Assembly (NCBI GenBank): GCA_944321205.1
Contig: CALUKK010000010.1
Location: forward strand, 1 to 47,995
Origin: an uncultured Alistipes sp.
Lineage (GTDB): Bacteria; Bacteroidota; Bacteroidia; Bacteroidales; Rikenellaceae
DNA: 47,995 bases
Direction of reading: 5' to 3'
The translations under genes and the position numbers were made by a program. The number at the start of each line of letters is the position of its first letter. Positions within the stretch are counted from its first letter, which is position 1. A model generated the notes under the pieces. That model worked only from the letters and a program-made list of their open reading frames with translations, was not told where the DNA came from and ran no database searches. Below are positions 10,235 to 19,700 of the stretch, piece after piece.

Positions 10235-11437
10235 TTACTCTTGCGGCCGACTGTTATAGGCATCGAGCGCCTTGCTCAGGATGAACAGGGCCCGCTCGAG
10301 ATCCTCCTTCTTCAAGACGTAGGCAATGCGTACCTCGTTGCGACCGCAACCCGGATCGGAGTAGAATCCCGAGGCCGGGGCCAGCATCACCGTCTCACCT
10401 TCGTATTCGAAGTGTTCGAGGCACCAGGCGCAGAACTTGTCGCTGTCGTCCACCGGAAGCCGCGCCACCGTGTAGAAGGCCCCCATCGGGATGGGCGAAT
10501 AGACGCCCGGAATACGGTTCAACCCGTCGATCAGACACTTTCGCCGTTCGATATACTCCTCGTAGACCTCGGTGCTGTACGACCGGGGGGCATCGATCGA
10601 GGCTTCGGCGATGATCTGTCCGATGAGCGGCGGAGAAAGACGGGCCTGACAGAACTTCATTACCGCATTGCGTAACTCTTTGTTCTTGGTGATCAGTGCT
10701 CCGATGCGGATACCGCACTCCGAGTATCGTTTCGATACCGAGTCGATCAGCACGACATTCTGTTCGATACCCTCAAGGTGGCAGGCCGAGATATAGGGCG
10801 ATCCCGTGTAGATGAATTCCCGGTAGACTTCGTCCGAGAAGAGGAACAGATCGTATTTCTTGACGATGTCGCGGATGCGGTTCATCTCGCGGCGCGTATA
10901 GAGATAGCCGGTCGGGTTGTTGGGATTGCAGATCAGGATGCCGCGCGTACGTTCGTTGATAAGTTTCTCGAACTCCTCGATCGGCGGCAGGGCAAAGCCG
11001 TTTTCGATCGAGGAAACTACGGGGCGGATGACAGCTCCCGCCGAGATGGCAAAGGCCATGTAGTTGGCGTATGCCGGCTCGGGGACGATGATTTCGTCTC
11101 CGGGATTCAGGCAGGACATGAAGGCGAAGAGCACGGCCTCGGAACCCCCCGTCGTGACGATGATCTCTTCGGGCGAGAGCTTGATCTGGTATTGGTCGTA
11201 ATAGGAGACCAGTTTTTCACGCAGCGAGCGGTACCCGTCGCTGGGGCTGTATTCAAGGACCTTGCGGTCGATGTGTCTCAAGGCATCGAGCCCGACTTGC
11301 GGAGTCGGCAGGTCGGGTTGCCCGATGTTCAGGTGGTAGATCTTGATTCCGCGGGCGCGGGCGGCATCGGCCAGCGGCACGAGTTTGCGTATCGGGGAGG
11401 CCGGCATCTCGACGGCCCGAAGTGAAATCTGTGGCAT
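10235..11437 (-). CDS. PLP-dependent class I/II aminotransferase (aspartate-type fold)
   Basis: A 400-residue fold-type I aminotransferase that would transfer an amino group between an amino acid and a 2-oxo acid in the cytoplasm. Visible motifs are the N-terminal LNIGQPDLPTP, the cofactor-binding GGSEAVLFAF, the NPNNPTGYLY block with the conserved Asn, DEVYREF with the Asp that binds the pyridine nitrogen, and SVSKRYSECGIRIG with the Schiff-base lysine. RIAYV near the C-terminus carries the carboxylate-binding Arg. Such proteins are usually annotated as aspartate aminotransferases in Bacteroidales, but specificity cannot be read here. It starts 30 bases after the HU gene and is probably co-transcribed with it. 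Confidence 0.93.
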   Translation of the reverse strand: MPQISLRAVEMPASPIRKLVPLADAARARGIKIYHLNIGQPDLPTPQVGLDALRHIDRKVLEYSPSDGYRSLREKLVSYYDQYQIKLSPEEIIVTTGGSEAVLFAFMSCLNPGDEIIVPEPAYANYMAFAISAGAVIRPVVSSIENGFALPPIEEFEKLINERTRGILICNPNNPTGYLYTRREMNRIRDIVKKYDLFLFSDEVYREFIYTGSPYISACHLEGIEQNVVLIDSVSKRYSECGIRIGALITKNKELRNAVMKFCQARLSPPLIGQIIAEASIDAPRSYSTEVYEEYIERRKCLIDGLNRIPGVYSPIPMGAFYTVARLPVDDSDKFCAWCLEHFEYEGETVMLAPASGFYSDPGCGRNEVRIAYVLKKEDLERALFILSKALDAYNSRPQE

Positions 11438-11466
11438 GACTGAAAAACGTGTTACTCGGGATGCGG

Positions 11467-11727
11467 TTATTCGATCTCCACGGCGGCTCGGAACTTGATG
11501 GCCTTGCGCGGCGGAATCTTGACGGCGGCACCCGTCCGGGGGTTTCGGCCCACGCGCTCGGACTTTTGTTGCACGCTGAAGGTGCCCAGCCCCGTCAACG
11601 TCAGGCGTTCACCCTCCCGGAGCGCCTGCACGGTGACTCGGATCATGGCATCAACAGCCTTGCGGGCCTCGACCTTCGAAAGATGTGCATCGAGAGCTAT
11701 GGCTTCGACAAACTGAGCTTTGTTCAT
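11467..11727 (-). CDS. HU-family histone-like DNA-binding protein
   Basis: An 86-residue nucleoid protein that bends and compacts DNA as a dimer. The N-terminus [14 protein letters not shown] and the [11 protein letters not shown] helix fit the family, followed by LTGLGTFSV and the DNA-binding arm [13 protein letters not shown], then KAIKFRAA. The length is close to the usual 90. The start codon lies about 30 bases after a predicted transcription start from the TATCTTTG element. The aminotransferase gene follows after 30 bases. Confidence 0.95.
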   Translation of the reverse strand: MNKAQFVEAIALDAHLSKVEARKAVDAMIRVTVQALREGERLTLTGLGTFSVQQKSERVGRNPRTGAAVKIPPRKAIKFRAAVEIE

Positions 11728-11763
11728 GATGAGAAGCGTGAATGGAATAACCTAACCTGCTGA

Positions 11764-11771
11764 CAAAGATA
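11764..11771 (-). promoter_or_regulatory. Predicted -7 element of HU gene promoter
   Basis: Minus strand TATCTTTG matches TAnnTTTG; TTTT lies 20 bases upstream where TTTG would be expected. It is 36 bases before the HU start codon. Confidence 0.6.
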
Positions 11772-11852
11772 GGTATTTTTTGCATAAAGAGAAAAAAAGA
11801 GGGCGAATTTTGCAGGGGAGGATGAGGGGATGCAAGAAATTCGGAGTAAAGA

Positions 11853-11884
11853 TTTGGCAGAATGGAAAAACGATGCTACTTTTG
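11853..11884 (+). promoter_or_regulatory. Consensus promoter of tRNA-Ser
   Basis: TTTG (11853-11856), exactly 20 bases, TACTTTTG (11877-11884), then the tRNA 5' end 6 bases later. It is a full match to the Bacteroidota housekeeping promoter with a start point at or next to the mature 5' end. Confidence 0.85.
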
Positions 11885-11889
11885 TCGAC

Positions 11890-11974
11890 GGAAAGTTGGC
11901 GGAGTGGTCGATCGCGGCGGTCTTGAAAACCGTTGAACCGCAAGGTTCCGGGGGTTCGAATCCCTCACTTTCCG
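11890..11974 (+). tRNA. tRNA-Ser (anticodon UGA)
   Basis: An 85-base class II tRNA with the long variable arm typical of Ser. The acceptor stem GGAAAGT/ACTTTCC is followed by discriminator G, and CCA is not encoded. The anticodon loop CTTGAAA gives TGA, reading UCA-type codons. The T arm carries GGTTCGAATCC. It lies at the border of the glycan-utilisation region. Confidence 0.95.
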
Positions 11975-11983
11975 CTCGGGGAA

Positions 11984-12016
11984 AAGGTGCGCCGCGGATA
12001 TTCCGCGGCGCACCTT
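11984..12016. terminator. Bidirectional hairpin terminator between tRNA-Ser and esterase gene
   Basis: Perfect 15-base inverted repeat AAGGTGCGCCGCGGA / TCCGCGGCGCACCTT with a 3-base loop. On the minus strand it is followed by TTTT, so it best suits the end of the convergent esterase transcript. In the plus direction it lacks a T run but could still stop or process the tRNA-Ser transcript. Confidence 0.75.
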
Positions 12017-12096
12017 CTGACTTGCAGGAAGGGATTCTTCGTCTTGTGGCCATATCTCGAATGAGGTTGCAGGAATGTCCGTAGGGCTGGATTGCG

Positions 12097-13533
12097 TTAT
12101 CTGGTCCGGAATTGCGCTACGGGCCAGCCGTCCACCGAGAACAGATTCGGAGTACCGAATCCTACCCAGAAATACCGTACGTCCGTAGGCGTGTCCACCT
12201 CATCCGACCATACCAGTACCGTATTGTCCTCCAAAAGCGCCTCTGCCGAATGGTAGATCCCGTCGGCTCCGGCCACTTCGAAATAGGCCGGTTGCTCTCC
12301 GCTTGCAAGCTTCAGACCCTGGCCTATGTGCTTGAAATGGATCCGGAGTCTGTCACCCGCTTTTTCCAGGCGGTCAAAGCGCGGCCCGCTCTCCCGAAAA
12401 CCGCTCTTCCCGTAATGTTTCGAAAGTGCCAGCTCCGCAAGGCGCTCCCCGACGGGCTGTTTCTTCCGGGGATGGATGTTTTTCTCCTCCCCGATATCGA
12501 TGGTGGGGACGTAGCCCGAATACGGGGTCTGGTCGGCAATGATCTCCTGCATCTCCCGCATCTCCATCCATTTGGTCGAGAAGGAGGTCAACTGCACGAG
12601 GTAAAACGGCATCCCGGGATTGTCGAAATCCTCCCGCCACTGTTCGATCATGGCCGGGAGAAGCGTGTGATAACCCCGGGGTCGATTCCAGTTGTTTTCA
12701 CCCTGATACCAGATTACCCCCGAAACCGTGTAGGGCAGCAGCGGATGGATCATGGCATTGTACCAGCATCCGGGCCATTTCTTCGTACTGGCCACATACT
12801 GCGCCCGGATCGAGGCCGGGAGCGATTCGAAGCAGGTTGCGCTCATCCACTCCTCCACTCCTGTTCCGCCGCGCGACGAGGAGATCATGCCGATGGGAAC
12901 GCCCAGTTCCTGCTGCAATCGCCGGGCAAAGTAGTAGCCGACGGCCGACATCCTGTTCCCGACATCGTTGGTCTTGCCATAAAGCCAACAGCTTTCGGCC
13001 ATCTCGGTCTGCGGATCCTCGGATTGTGCGAACGGGACTCTGAACATCCGGATATTGGGGTTTGTCTCGCCCCAGACCCCGCTGAAGTAGCATTCCGAAA
13101 GGGTAAACTGCATGTTGGACTGTCCCGAACAGATCCACACCTCTCCGATCAGAATATCGCCGAAGGAGAGTTCGTTCACCTGCATCGTATACGGACCTCC
13201 GGCCGCGGGAGTCTGAATGTAGGCGAGGAACTTACCCTCCTCGGACGTACGGACGGTCTCGGATTCCGCTCCCCAGCTGGCCGTTACCCGTACGGGAGTC
13301 CCGGGATCTGCCGTGCCGAAAATCGCAACCCGGGCATTTTGCTGCAAGACCATGCCCGGAGAGAACAACGGCGAGAGGTGCAGATTCCCGCCTTCGGATT
13401 TCGGCGCGTCGGGTTGTCCGGTGGGCTCTTCCCAAAGGTGAAGCTCTTCGGATTTCGCGTCGCAGGAGGTTCCGACAAGAAGCAGCAGGCAACCGAATGC
13501 CGACAGAGAGAACGTGAGCAGTTTTGATTTCAT
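12097..13533 (-). CDS. Sialate O-acetylesterase-type SGNH hydrolase, lipoprotein
   Basis: A secreted carbohydrate O-acetylesterase of the sialate O-acetylesterase (SASA) family, expected to remove acetyl groups from sugars. A signal peptide ends at a lipobox (VGTSC), so it is probably lipid-anchored. An N-terminal beta domain (about residues 45-130, [15 protein letters not shown]) precedes the catalytic domain with the nucleophile in [22 protein letters not shown] and the late [14 protein letters not shown] with the catalytic His. An upstream in-frame ATG at 13545 exists, but the TATCTTTG element ends 15 bases before it, so I prefer MKSKLLTF at 13533 (478 residues). Many such proteins act on acetylated plant glycans or mucin sialic acid; the substrate is open. 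Confidence 0.9.
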   Translation of the reverse strand: MKSKLLTFSLSAFGCLLLLVGTSCDAKSEELHLWEEPTGQPDAPKSEGGNLHLSPLFSPGMVLQQNARVAIFGTADPGTPVRVTASWGAESETVRTSEEGKFLAYIQTPAAGGPYTMQVNELSFGDILIGEVWICSGQSNMQFTLSECYFSGVWGETNPNIRMFRVPFAQSEDPQTEMAESCWLYGKTNDVGNRMSAVGYYFARRLQQELGVPIGMISSSRGGTGVEEWMSATCFESLPASIRAQYVASTKKWPGCWYNAMIHPLLPYTVSGVIWYQGENNWNRPRGYHTLLPAMIEQWREDFDNPGMPFYLVQLTSFSTKWMEMREMQEIIADQTPYSGYVPTIDIGEEKNIHPRKKQPVGERLAELALSKHYGKSGFRESGPRFDRLEKAGDRLRIHFKHIGQGLKLASGEQPAYFEVAGADGIYHSAEALLEDNTVLVWSDEVDTPTDVRYFWVGFGTPNLFSVDGWPVAQFRTR

Positions 13534-13559
13534 CGTTTTTTGCATGAAAGGTTCTGGAA

Positions 13560-13567
13560 CAAAGATA
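13560..13567 (-). promoter_or_regulatory. Predicted -7 element of esterase gene
   Basis: Minus strand TATCTTTG matches TAnnTTTG and lies 26 bases before the preferred start at 13533. No clear -33 TTTG is seen at the expected spacing. Confidence 0.5.
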
Positions 13568-13822
13568 TCTCATTGCGGACATTCCGACGTCCGGAATCGG
13601 GTCAAATGGGGAGGTGGATGGTTCATCGTCTCTACGGAACAACGGATTCCCGGGAAACTTGATTCATCGGGTCCGGATGCCTGGCAGGGGGCCGGTGAGG
13701 CTCCGGACTTGTGATTTGATCCCGATTCGATCCCTTTTGAAATCATTTCCGCCCGGATTTCCCGACGGGATGCCGACCTTTGTATCATCCCGATGTCGGG
13801 AGCCGGATTAAATTTTGGTAGG

Positions 13823-15208
13823 ATGATGAAATGTCTTATAACTTCGGGCCGGACTTTCGTGCTGTTCGTGTTGCTGGGGCTCTCCGCCGTGTCGTATGCG
13901 AAGAGTTCCGCGGAGCGGCTGGTGGTCAAGAGCGGCCTTGTCCGTCAGAGTGGAGTCTCGAACCGCAGGATCGTGGTCAAGGATAACGCCGCCTTGTTGT
14001 TGTCCGGAGATGCAGAGCGTGTGCTCCCGATGTCGACCGTCACCTTGTCGGGCGAAGATGCCTGGCTGCTGTTGCCGAATGTCTCGATGCGGGAGTGGCG
14101 TGATTCCGGATTGCAGGAGCGGATCCTGATCGATGGACGGCCCATGGCGGAGGATGACAACGCTCTGGTCCGCAACTATTATAATGGAGTCTATGTGCGC
14201 CCCTTACCCTCGGCCCGATATGCCGCGGCCGAGCTCTTCGTCCATGGAAAACGCTACCCGGTGGTTGCGGACAGCGTGTGGACCGGGGACCGGATTCCCG
14301 GCGGGGACAACGCTTTCGATCGTTTTGTCCTCCGACGAGGCTATATGATGGTCGTCGCGGAGAACGAAGACGGAACCGGCGCCGGCAGGGTATACATCGC
14401 GGCGGAACAGGAGTTGGAGGCGGAGTTGGACGCTTCGTTGAGCAAGCGGGTTTCGTTCGTGCGCGTGCTGCCCTGGAACTATGCGACCAAACGCGGTATC
14501 GGCGGGAATTTTGCCCAAAAGGAGGAGTTGGGGTTAAGCTGGTTTTACACCTGGGGAGTCAGTGATCTGGAGTCGCCCCGGATCGATTATGTTCCCATGT
14601 GCTGGAGCAGGTGTGACGAGGCGCTGGTCCGCCGTATCGTGGCAAAACCCTTCCTTACGCACGTGTTATCGTTCAACGAGCCCGACGGCAAGGACCAGGC
14701 CAACCTTTCGCCGCAACAGGCGGTGGATCGTTATGCGCGGATTCTGAAGACCGGGTTGCGGGTCGGCAGCCCCGCCTGTACGGAGGGGCGCTGGAAAACC
14801 TGGCTTGCAGAGTTCATGAAGGGGTGTCAGCAGCGCGGCTACCGGGTCGATTTCATTGCCATACACTGGTATGACTGGGGAAATTGGATCCCGATGAAAA
14901 ATCCGTCGTTGACCGATCGGCAGATCGATCAGATGGTGGCCCGGTTCAAGAAGGACATCGACGACTGTTATGCGAAGTACAGGCTTCCGATCTGGATCAC
15001 GGAGTTCAATGCCAACAAGAACCGACTGACCGATGTCCAGATCCGCTTTCTTGAAAAGGCCATTCCGATGCTGGAGGCACATCCCCACGTGGAGCGATAT
15101 GCCTATTTCCAGCCCTTCGGCGGCAATGGCGATTTCCTCCGGAACGGAACTCTGACAGAGGTGGCCCGGGCATACGACGGACAACCCTCGACGGCGGCCC
15201 TCCGATAA
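13823..15208 (+). CDS. GH128-like glycoside hydrolase, secreted paralogue 1
   Basis: A 461-residue exported enzyme whose C-terminal half matches the Glyco_hydro_cc (Asl1-like, GH128) family, known for endo-beta-1,3-glucanase activity. The acid/base Glu is in SFNEPDG (Glu286) and the nucleophile Glu in WITEFN (Glu394); RVGSPACTEG and HWYDWGNW line the site. The signal peptide MMKCLITSGRTFVLFVLLG ends near VSYA with no lipobox cysteine, suggesting a periplasmic or secreted protein. The first 190 or so residues form a domain I do not recognise, shared with the next gene (YYNGVYV, MMVVAENEDGTG). An upstream in-frame ATG at 13793 would put polar residues before the signal peptide, so 13823 is preferred. 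The second paralogue starts 36 bases downstream. Confidence 0.88.
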   Translation: MMKCLITSGRTFVLFVLLGLSAVSYAKSSAERLVVKSGLVRQSGVSNRRIVVKDNAALLLSGDAERVLPMSTVTLSGEDAWLLLPNVSMREWRDSGLQERILIDGRPMAEDDNALVRNYYNGVYVRPLPSARYAAAELFVHGKRYPVVADSVWTGDRIPGGDNAFDRFVLRRGYMMVVAENEDGTGAGRVYIAAEQELEAELDASLSKRVSFVRVLPWNYATKRGIGGNFAQKEELGLSWFYTWGVSDLESPRIDYVPMCWSRCDEALVRRIVAKPFLTHVLSFNEPDGKDQANLSPQQAVDRYARILKTGLRVGSPACTEGRWKTWLAEFMKGCQQRGYRVDFIAIHWYDWGNWIPMKNPSLTDRQIDQMVARFKKDIDDCYAKYRLPIWITEFNANKNRLTDVQIRFLEKAIPMLEAHPHVERYAYFQPFGGNGDFLRNGTLTEVARAYDGQPSTAALR

Positions 15209-15244
15209 TCGAATCGAAAAAAGGTATTTGAAAACACAACCGTT

Positions 15245-16666
15245 ATGAATATGAAGAGACCCATGAAGATGTATGCCGCAATGGCGTTGCTTTTCGCCTT
15301 GTCGGCCTGTGCCAAGGAGGAGTCGGAGGGCGACGCCTCCGGATCGCGGACCCCTGTTGTCATCGAGAATCAGTCCGTCTACGAAAAGGGCTATGAAAAT
15401 TGTGACGTGCGGGTGACGGGTACCTCGTCGTTGTATCTGAGCGGAACGGCGACGAGTGTCCTTGCGGAGTCGAGCGTCACGCTTGAAGGCGAGGATGCCT
15501 GGTTGTTCCTTCCCAATGTCTCGCGGGTGAAATGGGGCCTGGAGAAGCTTGGCAAGCGGGTCTTCATCAATGGAGCGCCGCTTGAGGATGGGGTGAATGC
15601 CGATGTGATCAATTATTACAACGGGGTCTATGTCAAGCCCAAGGCTTCGGAGAATTATGTCCCGGCAACGCTCTACATGTCGGACGATACGCCGGCCGAA
15701 ACCCGGCTCGACCGCATCTATACGGGTTCGGAAATTCCCGTCGGGGACAATCGCCTCTACCGGTTCACGCTCAAACGCGGGCACATGATGGTCGTGGCCG
15801 AAAACGAGGATGGAACCGGGAAAGGGAGAGTCTATATGGCCATCGACAACAATCTGGAGCAGATCCTCGAGACCGAACTGCAGGGCAAGGTGTCGTTTCT
15901 CCGTATCGTCCCCTGGGCCTATGTCTGCAAACGGGGTATCGGCGGGGATTTCGAGATGAAGGAGGCCGTGGGTATCTCCTGGTTCTACATGTGGGGAATC
16001 GGGAATTCGGCCACCTCGCAGATGGACTATGTCCCGATGTTCTGGGGCGGGAGTGCCAGCAACGAGACAAATGTGCAGAAGGTCGTGGCGGACCGTTTTG
16101 CCAACCATCTCCTGGCATTCAACGAACCCGACGGTGCCGACCAGGCCAACATGACCCCCGAGGTGGCCGTTGAACGCTATCCGCTGCTGTTGAAGACCGG
16201 ATTGCGGGTCGGCAGTCCCGCCTGTACGGAGGGAACCTGGAAAACCTGGCTCGCAGAGTTCATGGAGGGGTGTCAGCAGCGCGGCTACCGGGTCGATTTC
16301 ATCGCGACCCACTGGTACGACTGGGGAAACTGGATCCCCAACCAGAACACCGATCCCACGGATGCGCAGATCGATCAGATGGTGGCCCGGTTCAAGAAGG
16401 ATATCGATGATTGCTACGCAAAATATGGCCTTCCGATCTGGATCACGGAGTTCAACGCCAATCGCGGCCGCAGCACGGATACTCAGGTGCGGTTCCTGCA
16501 GAAGGCGATACCCATGCTTGAAGCCAATCCTCACGTGGAACGCTATGCCTATTTCCAGCCGTTGGGAGGCAATGGCGATTTCCTCAAGAACGGACAGCTG
16601 ACCAGTGTGGCGATGGCCTATAACAGTACGCCGTCAACGCCGGCCGTGAAGGATTCCGCCCATTGA
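15245..16666 (+). CDS. GH128-like glycoside hydrolase, lipoprotein paralogue 2
   Basis: A 473-residue paralogue of the preceding gene. A lipobox (FALSAC, Cys22) is followed by AKEESEGD; the K-E-E after the cysteine fits the Bacteroidota lipoprotein export signal K-(D/E)2, so surface exposure is likely. The catalytic GH128-like domain carries AFNEPDG (Glu294) and WITEFN (Glu402), RVGSPACTEG and HWYDWGNW. The unrecognised N-terminal domain (about residues 35-225) matches paralogue 1 in the motifs SVTLEGEDAWLFLPNVS, YYNGVYVKP and MMVVAENEDGTGKGRVYMA. The catalytic halves are far more alike, also at DNA level, than the N-terminal halves. The likely reaction is internal cleavage of beta-1,3-glucan or a related glycan; substrate unproven. 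Confidence 0.88.
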   Translation: MNMKRPMKMYAAMALLFALSACAKEESEGDASGSRTPVVIENQSVYEKGYENCDVRVTGTSSLYLSGTATSVLAESSVTLEGEDAWLFLPNVSRVKWGLEKLGKRVFINGAPLEDGVNADVINYYNGVYVKPKASENYVPATLYMSDDTPAETRLDRIYTGSEIPVGDNRLYRFTLKRGHMMVVAENEDGTGKGRVYMAIDNNLEQILETELQGKVSFLRIVPWAYVCKRGIGGDFEMKEAVGISWFYMWGIGNSATSQMDYVPMFWGGSASNETNVQKVVADRFANHLLAFNEPDGADQANMTPEVAVERYPLLLKTGLRVGSPACTEGTWKTWLAEFMEGCQQRGYRVDFIATHWYDWGNWIPNQNTDPTDAQIDQMVARFKKDIDDCYAKYGLPIWITEFNANRGRSTDTQVRFLQKAIPMLEANPHVERYAYFQPLGGNGDFLKNGQLTSVAMAYNSTPSTPAVKDSAH

Positions 16667-16790
16667 GGCTGCGGCCGGCATTCCGGCAATATTCCCGGCT
16701 CGGGAGATCCGGGGTGGAGTTGTGATTCCTGTTCCTCTCCCGGATCGGGTGCCGTCGGGTGATGCAATGTCCTGTCCTGTCGTCACCCTT
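16667..16790. other. Convergent intergenic region with possible weak hairpins
   Basis: Between the convergent GH128 and regulator genes. GATCCGGG and CCCGGATC can pair across about 27 bases, and GGGTGA/TCACCC (16757-16788) is followed by TTTC. Either could end transcription, but neither is a classic terminator. Confidence 0.3.
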
Positions 16791-19700
16791 TCATCTTCCA
16801 GCCTGTTGCGAGGCGGATTCTCCATCGTCTGAACCCTTCCCCACGTGCCGGTCCATGTATTCGGAGGGCAGGATGCCGTATTTTTTCTTGAAGCAGTAGG
16901 TGAAATATTTGGGTTGCCCGAATCCCACCATATAGGCGATTTCGGAGATACTCATCCGCTTGCCCTGCATGATCCGGCAGGCGTGTTTGAGCCGGATATC
17001 CTTGATGAACTCATTGGTCGACATGCCCGTCAACGACTTGATCTTCCGATAGAGCGTGGACTTGCTGACATTCATCACATCGACGAAATCGTCGAGACTG
17101 AACTCCTCGTTCGAGATGTTCTCCTCGACGATCTTGACGGCATTCCCGATGAAGCGTTCATCGAGCGACGTATAGGTGATGCTTTTCAGTTGAACGCTGT
17201 CTTCGCTTTGGGCATAGTTCCGGATCAGACGCTCCTTGCCCTTCATCAGGTTTTCGATGCGCGAGACGAGCAGCGAAACCTCGAACGGTTTCGAGATGAA
17301 TGCGTCGGCTCCGAGGTCGTAACTCGTGATCTTGTCCTCGATGGAGGATTTGGCCGTCAGCATGATGACCGGAATGTGCGAGTATTCGATGTTTGTCTTG
17401 ACGTATCGGCACAGTTCCGTCCCGTCCATCTCGGGCATCATCCAGTCGGTGACGATCAGATCGTAGGCATGGTCGGCCAGTTTCTGTTGGGCTTCCACGC
17501 CGTTGGAGGCCGTATCCACCGTATAGAGCCGGGCGAGTTGGAGGGCAATGACGTGCCGCAACTCCGCGTTGTCTTCCACTATAAGGATTCTCTTTTGCTC
17601 GTTCGGACGGTTGCAGGCCGGCATCTCCTGCGGGGTGAAGGATTTGGAGAGACGTTCCGCCTCGGTGTAGGACCTTTCGTTGATGGGGATCGTGACGACA
17701 AAGGTGGTTCCCGTTCCGAGCGTACTCTCCACCTGTACGGATCCTTTGTGCAGATCGACCAGTGCCTTGACCAGCGCCATGCCGATGCCGGTACCTTTGC
17801 TCTTGGTGTCTTTGCGGTAATCCATGGAGTAGTATTTCTCGAAGATCTTGTCGAGTTTGTCGGGCTCGATGCCCATGCCTCCATCCTTGACGGAGAGTAC
17901 CGCATAGCGATGGTTCTCGTCGTAATCCTCCCGCAGCGAAACGGCAACATAACTGTTGTCGAAGTTGTATTTGAAGGCGTTGGAGAGCAGATTGGTCAGG
18001 ATCTTGTCGACCTTGTCCGCATCGTACCAGCCCTTGACCGTACCCTGGATATCGCAACTCAGCAGGATGTTCCGCTGCCGGGCCAGGACGCTGAAGTCAT
18101 TTTCGCAGATCGAGCGCACCATCTCCGAAAGATTCCCCTCAGCGACGTGAAGTTCGAGTTTGCCGCTCTCCGCCTTGTTGAAATCCAGGACCTGACGGAT
18201 CAGGTTCTGGAGCCGGGTTGCATTGTTCTTGATGATCGAAACGGTGTTCCGCAGACTCTCGTCCGTGGTCGCAATGCTCTCGGCCGAGCATCCGATGATG
18301 GTCAGCGGGGTCAGGAATTCGTGCGAGATGTTCGTGAAGAAATGCAGTTTCGACCGGGTGAGTTCTTCGTTTTTCCGTTTCTCCAGTTCGGCGATGAGAA
18401 GTCTGCGGCGCATCCTCATCTTGTTGGCCGCGATCCGGTAGAGCGCATACAGCCCGGTCAGGGCCAGCAGCGTATAGATGACCTTGGCATACCAGGTCTC
18501 GAACGGCGAAGGCAGGATCCGGATCTCCAGTTCCACGGGGGTTTGCATCCAGATGCCGTTCGCACCCGCCGACTTCACCTGGAACGTGTAGTCTCCCTTT
18601 TTCAGATTCGTGTAGCTGGCTATCCGCTGTGTGGTTCCGATGTAGTTCCAGCCGGTTTCGTAGCCAAGCAGGCGGTAGGCATACTGATCGTTGTGATAGG
18701 TCTCGTAGCTCAGCGAGGCGAATTCGATGGAGAAATCCTTGTGCCTGTGGTTCAACGTCAGCCGGTTGTCTGCATACCGGAACCGGTCCTGCTGTTCCGT
18801 ATGTTCGTAGATGGAGTTGTAGCCGATCCGGATGTCCGAGATCACAAGCGGGGGCGTGTGGCTGATATCCGGATCCTTGAGCGGCTTGATCAGGTTCAGT
18901 CCGTTCATGCCGCCGATGACATGGATCGAATCCGAGATGGTCGTCAGACAGTTCGTCACGAAGGAGTTTCCCAGCGTCGATCCCGAGGATTTGTACAGCA
19001 TGGTAGAGGCCCTGTCAGCCTCTCCCAGACGGATGATGTCGTTGTTGGAGCACATCCAGATGTTCCCGAAACGATCCTGAAAGATGTTGAAGATGTCGTT
19101 GTAGGGGATGTTGTAGCGGTCGTTGACGGGAATAAAGGTATCCGTGGCCGAATCGTAGCGGCTCAATCCGCCGCCCTGGGTGCCGACCCAGATGTTGTTG
19201 CTGCGGTCGACAAAGAGGGATTGGATGATGTTGTTGTTGAGTTTGCCGTTTTGTGTGTCATAGGTGCGGATCTGCATGTCGCTGCCGTTGATCCGGATGC
19301 GCAGGACTCCTTCCGTGGAGCTCCCGGCAAAAATATCGCCCTCCCGGGATTGTGCCAGACTCCGGACGAAAGCCCGGAACCCTTTTCTGCCGAGAATCTT
19401 GTCGGTCAGTACGTGGAGATTCTCGTCAAGGAGGGTGATCTCGGGACCGTGGGAGACCCATATTCTTTTCTGACGGTCCTGAAAGATGGCGTTGACATAA
19501 TTGTATCCGACAAACGAGTTCGCGCCGGCCCGGATCCGTCTGCTCGATACGGGGATTCCGTTTCGCAGCACAACGTGATAGAGATCTCCCATTTCGGCGG
19601 CCAGAAGCAGCTCTTCACCCGCTTTGAAGCTGCAGATCGAGATGATTTTGGCGGTGGAGGGGATGTTTCTCAGCGCACTGATTGCGGCACTCGGGGTATA

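Noticed and set aside
9787..10675. Open frames across the 51-bp repeat
   Set aside because: The 50-base unit shifts the frame between copies, and the frames run into the antisense side of the aminotransferase gene.
11724..12053. Open frames on both strands across the tRNA-Ser gene
   Set aside because: They overlap a complete tRNA, its promoter and a hairpin terminator and have no protein features.
11890..12097. tRNA-Ser as the attachment site of an integrated island carrying the PUL
   Set aside because: No integrase gene, no direct repeat of the tRNA 3' end and no transfer genes are seen in the window.
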